Of a stretch of DNA of 19,366 nt, positions 15,056-19,366 are shown piece by piece. Origin of the DNA: Hyphomicrobiaceae bacterium UBA2767 (GTDB lineage Bacteria > Pseudomonadota > Alphaproteobacteria > Rhizobiales > Methyloligellaceae); the NCBI GenBank assembly GCA_002352635.1, contig DEIT01000237.1:49031-68396 (forward strand), given 5' to 3'. The notes under the pieces were generated by a model that made no database searches, was not told where the DNA came from, and saw only the letters and a list, made by a program, of their open reading frames with translations. Every line of letters starts with the position of its first letter. Positions within the stretch are counted from its first letter, which is position 1. Made by a program: the position numbers and the translations under genes.

Positions 15056-15543
15056 CGAACCGCCTCTTCCGACCGACCTTGCCTGTGCAGTTTTCACAAC
15101 GCGCGAGGATCGGGGCCACCGAGACAGCTGGGGGGAGTTACCCCGATGGCGATATTCGCACGTTGTCTCAGGGTTAGTCGGGCAACGTTGCCCCCGCATT
15201 TCTCCAGCCATACGGTTTCGTAAAGTTGAAGGATGGTCAGCCTGCGCGCGCAAGACCGGCGCGAACGTCCGAATTGCGCCATATGACTGTGGACAAGGTG
15301 GCCGATATGCGGGGATTCGAATTGGCTTGACTGCTATGCGCGCCCTGCGTCTGATACGATACTTGTACGGAATATCTCTGGTGCGGATGGAGGCCACTTT
15401 CCATTGGCAATGAATGAGTCTCTGTTCAGAGGCGCGTCTGGGGCTGCGCGGTTGCTACCGGGAGGGGGGATGAAGCCAAATCTGGTGTGTCAGCGCCGGA
15501 GTAGGTCGCGGGCGAACCCCGGCTGCTGGCGGGTGATCTTGGG
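15056..15543. other. Gene-poor stretch upstream of lptB
   Basis: 488 bp in which I see no supported gene on either strand. Open frames here are antisense or in-frame continuations of lptB with arginine/proline-rich, low-complexity content. It should include the lptB promoter; no good -35/-10 pair was recognised. The clearest element is the 14-bp palindrome at 15180-15193. A short minus-strand stretch ending near 15489 with a peptide like KITRQQPGFARDLLRR and a stop could be the tail of a decayed gene, but it has no start. Confidence 0.4.
15180..15193. repeat. Perfect 14-bp palindrome upstream of lptB
   Basis: GGGCAACGTTGCCC is fully self-complementary with no spacer, about 125 bp upstream of the lptB start. 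This is the form expected of a dimeric repressor site, though a chance occurrence in GC-rich DNA is possible. Confidence 0.3.
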
Positions 15544-15813
15544 TTGAGGAGGTGGATCGGCACTATTGGAGATCAGATCGCCGCGGCACGCGTTTCCAGA
15601 TCGGTCATTGCAATGACCTATTCGGTGTCATTTTCAATCAGCACCAATGCGAGCATTTCCCCTGATTTCGAAATCCTCAAAGGCAGCGGCGATACGTTCG
15701 GTGGCGTATTGGATTTGAGCCGGGCGCGCACACAGGAACATGCGATGATCTTCGCGATTGCGCGCAATCCCGACGACATCGACTTGAAAGTTGACCTGTC
15801 TGATCCACGCTAG
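15544..15813 (+). CDS. Doubtful small ORF, unrecognised
   Basis: An 89-codon plus-strand frame beginning with TTG; an internal ATG at 15613 would give about 66 residues. Neither start has a convincing ribosome binding site. The part from about 15660 has protein-like composition (DFEILKGSGDTFGGVLDLS, IFAIARNPDDIDLKVDL). A minus-strand frame, 15634-15861, with codon positions that mirror it, looks equally protein-like, so strand cannot be settled by composition. I do not recognise either product. It may be the remnant of a decayed gene rather than a functional one. Confidence 0.2.
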   Translation: MRRWIGTIGDQIAAARVSRSVIAMTYSVSFSISTNASISPDFEILKGSGDTFGGVLDLSRARTQEHAMIFAIARNPDDIDLKVDLSDPR

Positions 15814-15820
15814 AATTTGT

Positions 15821-15849
15821 GCTGGAACGGGCGCTGCCCGACTAGCAGC
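15821..15849. terminator. Stem-loop at the DUF1127 3' side
   Basis: CGGGC (15828-15832) and GCCCG (15836-15840) pair around 3 nt. An outer helix GCTG (15821-15824)/CAGC (15846-15849) may extend it. It lies just after the DUF1127 stop in the direction of transcription, but lacks a real uridine run. Confidence 0.3.
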
Positions 15850-15864
15850 ACCCGTAGCCAATGG

Positions 15865-16164
15865 TCATCCCCTGGCGTGGGTGGGGAACGGATTGCGTCT
15901 CTCCAACCCTGTCGGGTTGTGTGGCTTCAGATCTTCTGGAATGTCCCAGAAGCTCCGGTTTGCTTCCCGGAAGGCATCGACGCTGCTGACACCGATATCC
16001 TTCAGCGCTTTTTCGTCGAGGGTGAGCAACCGCCGGCGTTGCCGAGCGACGCTCAGGCAAATCAGAAAATAGGACACATACCGGCTCAAGTCCTGCGCCA
16101 GAGCGCCTATGCCTTGGGCCCGGGTCAGAAAGGGCCGCCTGCTAGTTAAGGTTTCAACAGACAT
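15865..16164 (-). CDS. Small DUF1127 (YjiS-like) protein
   Basis: 99 residues from ATG 16164, which has an AAGGAG ribosome binding site 8 nt upstream. The DUF1127 motif spans about 37-75: an arginine-rich stretch (SVARQRRRLLTLDEKALKDIG), then VSSVDAFREANRSFWD. Such small basic proteins are common in alphaproteobacteria. A few have been linked to RNA binding, phosphate physiology or stress responses, and most are uncharacterised. The C-terminal 25 residues are proline/arginine-rich and likely disordered. No signal peptide is evident, although residues 30-38 are hydrophobic. It is divergent from the LysR-family gene, and the 123-bp gap carries that regulator's promoter and palindromes, so it is the most likely regulatory target. 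Confidence 0.9.
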   Translation of the reverse strand: MSVETLTSRRPFLTRAQGIGALAQDLSRYVSYFLICLSVARQRRRLLTLDEKALKDIGVSSVDAFREANRSFWDIPEDLKPHNPTGLERRNPFPTHARG

Positions 16165-16227
16165 GATCAAATCTCCTTGTGTGAGCGCGTTTCGCCTGCT
16201 GTCTGACCCTTTAGATAATGCACCCGG

Positions 16228-16255
16228 TTGCATAATGGAAATGAATGTTTATAAT
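16228..16255 (+). promoter_or_regulatory. Promoter of the LysR-family gene
   Basis: TTGCAT (16228-16233) and a perfect TATAAT (16250-16255) with 16-bp spacing. The predicted transcription start near 16262 leaves about 26 nt before ATG 16288, enough for the GGAG at 16278-16281 to act as its ribosome binding site. Confidence 0.6.
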
Positions 16256-16278
16256 AGCTATCATAATGACCCATTATG
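16249..16278. promoter_or_regulatory. Overlapping palindromes: likely LysR-family operator
   Basis: CATAATGACCCATTATG (16262-16278) has perfect 7-bp arms around 3 bp. TTATAATAGCTATCATAA (16249-16266) is an 18-bp palindrome with one mismatched pair. A further CATAATG copy lies at 16231-16237 and GATAATG at 16214-16220. They cover the -10 and the predicted start site of the regulator, fitting negative autoregulation, and lie between it and the divergent DUF1127 gene. Confidence 0.55.
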
Positions 16279-16287
16279 GAGTTGGCC

Positions 16288-17160
16288 ATGACCCGCGAGA
16301 TTGATCTTTCCCTTCTGCGTGCTTTCATTGCCGTGGCGGAAACCGGTGGAATGACGGCCGCGGGGCGGCATCTGAACCTCACACAGGCCGCGGTGAGCCA
16401 GCAGATCAAGCGACTTGAAGAGCAGTTCGATACCGAACTCTTTGACCGCAGCCAGCGGCGTCCTGAACTGACGCAAAGCGGAGAACGGCTGTTTGCGCAT
16501 GCGGAACGCATTCTTTCTCTGAATGAGGAGATCTGGGGGCTCATGACGTCGCGCGGGTTCGAGGGGGAAGTGCGCATTGGCGTTCCCTCCGATATTGTCG
16601 GACATTATATGCCACTGATCTTGCGCGAATTTGCCAAGGCCTGGCCGCGCGTCGAGTTGTCCCTGTTCTGCGGTCCCACGACTGCATTGCTGGGTATGCT
16701 GGATCAGGGGGAAATCGACGTCATCGTCACAACCGAGGCGAAACCAAACGACAAAAGCCAGCTTCTGTTGTCGGATCAGCTCGTCTGGGTCGGCGCGCCG
16801 GGAGGCCGTGCCCATGAACGCACGCCCCTGCCGGTGACCCTCGGCGACGATCAGTGCACGTTCCGCGCAGCGGCTGTGAAAGCGCTTGGCTCCAAGGGTC
16901 GCGACTGGCGCTTTACCTGTTCGTCCAGCGAAATGTCGGCTTTTCACACGACACTCGAGGCCGACCTGGCGGTGGCACCACTGCTGTCGCAAACCGTGCC
17001 GGAACGGCTGCAGATCCTGGGCCCTGAAACAGGGCTGCCGACGCTGCCGACCTATTATGTGAACCTCTATCTGGCGCCTGCCGATCCGAGCGCGATTTCG
17101 CAGGAACTGGCAAAACTGATCACCAAGGGTTTTGCGGCGCGCTATTCGAAAGCCGCGTAG
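16288..17160 (+). CDS. LysR-family transcriptional regulator
   Basis: 290 residues from ATG 16288, preceded by GGAG 6 nt away; ATG 16276 would add four residues but leaves almost no leader. The winged helix-turn-helix is at about 5-64 (LLRAFIAVAETGGMTAAGRHLN, then TQAAVSQQIKRLEEQ and LFDRSQRRPELTQSGE). A linker helix and a two-lobed effector-binding domain follow (GEVRIGVPSDIVGHYMPLIL; LDQGEIDVIVTTE). The effector is not predictable from the sequence. LysR regulators usually control a divergent gene and themselves, here the DUF1127 gene. The cfa gene, 166 bp downstream on the same strand, could be another target. I do not recognise a named orthologue. Confidence 0.93.
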   Translation: MTREIDLSLLRAFIAVAETGGMTAAGRHLNLTQAAVSQQIKRLEEQFDTELFDRSQRRPELTQSGERLFAHAERILSLNEEIWGLMTSRGFEGEVRIGVPSDIVGHYMPLILREFAKAWPRVELSLFCGPTTALLGMLDQGEIDVIVTTEAKPNDKSQLLLSDQLVWVGAPGGRAHERTPLPVTLGDDQCTFRAAAVKALGSKGRDWRFTCSSSEMSAFHTTLEADLAVAPLLSQTVPERLQILGPETGLPTLPTYYVNLYLAPADPSAISQELAKLITKGFAARYSKAA

Positions 17161-17258
17161 AGGGTCCCACGCTGATATACCGTGTTGCCGGACGTGACGG
17201 CAGGACAATTTCTTGCCGTGCGTACGCGGCATTTCGCGCTAATATCCCAAAACGCGAA

Positions 17259-17276
17259 CCGGGAATGCTGTCCCGG
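17259..17276 (+). terminator. Stem-loop between lysR and cfa
   Basis: CCGGGA (17259-17264) and TCCCGG (17271-17276) form a 6-bp GC-rich stem with a 6-nt loop, followed by GTTT. It is a weak intrinsic terminator candidate for the LysR-family gene, or a leader hairpin before cfa. Confidence 0.35.
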
Positions 17277-17326
17277 GTTTCGACGACTTTGCCGGGACGC
17301 ACGAATTTGGCTGGGAGGGCAGGGGG

Positions 17327-18472
17327 ATGTACCAGCGGTTGGTAACGGGGCGTATGGCCCAGTTAGGCGTCGAGGTTGATGTCAGCGAGGATAAGGCAAT
17401 CTTCGTATTCAATAGCGGGGAGCGTTGCGAAATAGATGTCCTCAGTCCGCATTTGTGGCGTGAGTGGGTGCGGCGCGGTTCTTATGGTCTTGGAGAATCC
17501 TTTGTCGACAAGAAGTGGGATATAGCACCTGAAGCGTTGGAGCCATTCCTGCGGGCCATGTTTCAGCACGGATCGCCCAAGCTCAGGCTGCATGAACACC
17601 TCTACTACACACTCGCGCGTGCATTCGGCATGGGTCCCGACGCCAATGATCCGACGAGTGCACACGAACAATCCTCTCATCACTATGACCGGGGCAACGA
17701 TCTGTTCCGCTCCTTCCTCGATGACAGGATGATCTATTCATGCGCCTTTTTCGACGATCCGAAATGGGATCTCGAAAGAGCGCAGGCCCGCAAGATCGAC
17801 CTGACGCTTGAGCGGCTTGATCTGTTCAAAGGTGCGCGAGTGCTTGATATCGGCTGCGGCTGGGGTACGACCGCCATCGAAGCCGCCCGGCGGGGCGCTA
17901 AAGTCACCGGCATTACTCTGGCCGCCCAGCAAATCGAACTCGCGCGCGAACGCGCGGCTGAACAGAAGATCGACGTCGACTTCCAGGTCGCCGACTATCG
18001 CCCTTTTTCCGAAGAATATGCCGGACAGTTCGACCGCATCGTGTCGATCGGGATGTTCGAGCATGTCGGGAGCCGTCAACACGAGACTTTTTTCGATGCC
18101 GTTCGCAGATTGCTCAAGCCCGGTGGCAGGGCCGTGATCCACTCAATGGTCGACTGGCCATTCGGTCCGATCATTCCCTGGCTGGAACGCTATATCTTTC
18201 CCGGCGGCGAGGTGCCCAAGACCGAGGACATGATCCTGCCACCGTCGCGCGTCGGGCTGCGGGTTGAGGCCGGCCCCTACCGGCACGGCGGTCATAACTA
18301 CGCCATGACGCTTGCTGAATGGCGCAAACGTTTCCTGGCCAACTACCCCGGGCTGGACCAGGATAAATACCCTGAAGCGTTCAAACGCCAGTGGCTCCTG
18401 TATCTCGCAGGCAGCGAGGCTGCCTTCCGGGGAACCTCGCTTCACAATGTGCAGGTCGTCTATTGCAAATAG
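17327..18472 (+). CDS. cfa: Cyclopropane-fatty-acyl-phospholipid synthase
   Basis: 381 residues, the usual length. It uses S-adenosylmethionine to add a methylene bridge across double bonds of membrane phospholipid acyl chains, typically in stationary phase or acid stress. An N-terminal lipid-binding domain (1-110) precedes the methyltransferase domain. Conserved points are SSHHYDRGNDLF (116-127), the active-site Cys139 in MIYSCAFF, the AdoMet loop VLDIGCGWG (172-180), Glu245 in GMFEHVG, YIFPGG (289-294) and the GGHNYAMTLAEW stretch. GGAGG 8 nt before the ATG sets the start. No key residue is missing. It is separate from lysR (166 bp) and followed after 79 bp by an insertion sequence. Confidence 0.95.
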   Translation: MYQRLVTGRMAQLGVEVDVSEDKAIFVFNSGERCEIDVLSPHLWREWVRRGSYGLGESFVDKKWDIAPEALEPFLRAMFQHGSPKLRLHEHLYYTLARAFGMGPDANDPTSAHEQSSHHYDRGNDLFRSFLDDRMIYSCAFFDDPKWDLERAQARKIDLTLERLDLFKGARVLDIGCGWGTTAIEAARRGAKVTGITLAAQQIELARERAAEQKIDVDFQVADYRPFSEEYAGQFDRIVSIGMFEHVGSRQHETFFDAVRRLLKPGGRAVIHSMVDWPFGPIIPWLERYIFPGGEVPKTEDMILPPSRVGLRVEAGPYRHGGHNYAMTLAEWRKRFLANYPGLDQDKYPEAFKRQWLLYLAGSEAAFRGTSLHNVQVVYCK

Positions 18473-18548
18473 CAGAACTTGCCGAAGGTCGCGTCGACAA
18501 AGAATTCTTGTCCACTCAGGGCCATGTATGAAGGGTTTGACGCGCTTG

Positions 18549-19310
18549 CTAGGACGTGGACTCATAAAAACGCAGCCAGAGACGGATTGAGGCCAGCTTC
18601 ACAAAGGCAAGATAGTTGGCCGCCAGCTTGTCATATCTGGTTGCGACCCTGCGGCAGTGCTTGATCCGGTTGAAGAACCGCTCAACGTGATTGCGGGCAC
18701 GATAGAGGTGTGGGCTGAAGCAGATTGCTTCCTTGCGGTTTCGTTTTGGTGGAATGTTGGCCCAAGCGCCTCTCACTCTGACAAATTCCCGTATCGCGTC
18801 AGAATCGTATCCCCGATCAGCCAGCAGGATGCAGTGCGATTTCAAACCATCGAGCAGATGGGTAGCGAGACGGCTGTCATGGTCTTGTCCCGGGCTAAGC
18901 GCCAGGCGGATCGGCAACCCGTTGCCATCAACAACGGCATGTATCTTTGTCGTCAGTCCACCGCGTGAGCGCCCGGTGCATAAATGTTCGCCCTTCTTTG
19001 TGCAAGAGCCATGCTGATGGACGCGGATAACGGAGGTGTCGATCATCTGCACCGCATCGTCATTTGCAGCCGCAATGGTCGCCAGCACCTGGTCCCAGAT
19101 GCCCGCCTTGCGCCACCGGTTGAAGCGATTGTAGCAGGTCGTATAGGGACCATAGTAGTCCGGCAGATCACGCCATGGCGCACCTGAGTGCAAGACCCAG
19201 AAGATACCGTTCAACACCCGCCGGTCATCAACGCGCGGCACACGACGCGGCTTGTCGGGCAGGATTGGCCAGATACAGGCCCATTCACTGTTGTTGAGTT
19301 CGTAGCGCAT
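18549..19310 (-). CDS. IS5-family DDE transposase
   Basis: 253 residues in one uninterrupted frame. An N-terminal DUF4096-like DNA-binding part (RVPRVDDRRVLNGIFWVLHS, SGAPWRDLPDYYGP) precedes the DDE catalytic domain: Asp91 in QMIDTSVIRVHQHG, Asp165 in LLADRGYDSDAIR, and Glu210 in NHVERFFNRIKHCRR, with the usual RVATRYDKLAANYLAFVKLASIRLWLR tail region. All three acidic residues are present, so it is likely active. Many IS427-group elements need a programmed frameshift between two frames; this one does not. The stop TAG (18551-18549) lies at or just outside the proposed element end. A ribosome binding site AAAGGAG lies 9 nt before the ATG inside a hairpin. Confidence 0.93.
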   Translation of the reverse strand: MRYELNNSEWACIWPILPDKPRRVPRVDDRRVLNGIFWVLHSGAPWRDLPDYYGPYTTCYNRFNRWRKAGIWDQVLATIAAANDDAVQMIDTSVIRVHQHGSCTKKGEHLCTGRSRGGLTTKIHAVVDGNGLPIRLALSPGQDHDSRLATHLLDGLKSHCILLADRGYDSDAIREFVRVRGAWANIPPKRNRKEAICFSPHLYRARNHVERFFNRIKHCRRVATRYDKLAANYLAFVKLASIRLWLRFYESTS

Positions 19311-19366
19311 GATTGAAAGCTCCTTTCGGAGCTTGAATCACAAATGCACAGTGATCAGCAACATCC
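18552..19366 (-). mobile_element. IS5-family insertion sequence (IS427-like)
   Basis: About 815 bp with one transposase gene. The proposed left end starts GGACGTGGACTCAT at 18552. The window's last bases, read as the reverse complement, start GGATGTTGCTGAT, a partial match allowing one gap, so the right end may coincide with position 19366. The left flank is CTA followed by G, fitting the CTAG/TA target preference known for the IS427 group. The right flank is not in the window, so target duplication cannot be confirmed and the ends are approximate. Confidence 0.7.
19317..19334 (-). promoter_or_regulatory. Hairpin sequestering the transposase ribosome binding site
   Basis: On the minus strand AAGCTCCGAAAGGAGCTT folds into a perfect 7-bp stem capped by a GAAA tetraloop. 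The AAAGGAG ribosome binding site of the transposase is within the loop and 3' arm, six bases before the ATG at 19310 beginning after the stem. Confidence 0.6.

Noticed and set aside
14141..15223. 360-codon open frame on the plus strand across lptB
   Set aside because: It lies antisense to the well-supported ABC ATPase and has no recognisable motif; it reflects GC-rich codon bias.
15056..15397. N-terminal extension of LptB by 114 codons
   Set aside because: The extra part is arginine/proline-rich and unlike LptB; GTG 15055 has a good ribosome binding site and gives a near-normal length.
16261..17232. 323-codon open frame on the minus strand across the LysR-family gene
   Set aside because: It is antisense to a gene with a clear family signature, promoter and ribosome binding site, and its translation shows no recognisable domain.
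18496..18512. GACAA-AGAATTC-TTGTC near-palindrome after cfa as a terminator
   Set aside because: The arms can pair only with a bulge and almost no loop, and no uridine run follows.
1..19366. tRNA, rRNA, CRISPR array, prophage or integrase
   Set aside because: No cloverleaf-like segment, spaced direct-repeat array, integrase or phage structural gene was recognised by eye on either strand; a covariance-model scan would be needed to exclude small RNAs.

Overview
This window looks like chromosomal DNA from an alphaproteobacterium. The evidence is the minus-strand gene order pyrB, pyrC-like, plsY, dprA, topA, rnr, which is a recurrent arrangement in that class. Other pointers are a small DUF1127 protein, fairly GC-rich codon use with occasional GTG starts, and protein sequences that read as alphaproteobacterial. 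The genus cannot be named from sequence alone.

Layout. (1) 1-7128, minus strand: a housekeeping run in the order pyrB (aspartate carbamoyltransferase), a dihydroorotase homologue that has lost key catalytic residues, plsY (phospholipid acyltransferase), dprA (single-strand DNA/RecA loader), topA (topoisomerase I) and the first codons of rnr (RNase R), cut by the window edge. (2) 7218-8891, plus strand: aidB, an alkylation-response flavoprotein of the acyl-CoA dehydrogenase fold, divergent from pyrB. (3) 8909-15055: an envelope-oriented block. It holds an OmpR-type regulator with an overlapping sensor kinase, a membrane-anchored calcineurin-like phosphoesterase, a divergent EptA-type phosphoethanolamine transferase, and the LPS-transport ATPase gene lptB, convergent with eptA. 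(4) 15056-15864: a gene-poor stretch with one doubtful ORF. (5) 15865-17160: a DUF1127 gene and a divergent LysR-family regulator sharing a promoter region with a consensus -10 and clear palindromes. (6) 17327-18472: cyclopropane-fatty-acyl-phospholipid synthase. (7) about 18552-19366: an IS5-family insertion sequence that appears to end at the window edge.

How the genes may work together. Region 1 couples pyrimidine synthesis, phosphatidic acid synthesis and DNA topology/uptake functions, probably by co-transcription. Region 3 resembles PmrAB-EptA systems, in which a two-component system controls addition of phosphoethanolamine to lipid A; the phosphoesterase between them is unexplained. With plsY, lptB and cfa the window is rich in envelope-lipid genes, but only the two-component/phosphoesterase/EptA block looks like a possible dedicated module.

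Most of the window is ordinary. The observations most worth checking are the degenerate PyrC, an altered PlsY motif 1 apparently caused by an 11-bp local duplication, the phosphoesterase in a PmrAB/EptA-like locus, a terminator-like leader before the response regulator, an inverted repeat over the eptA start codon, the lysR operator, and a hairpin that buries the transposase ribosome binding site.
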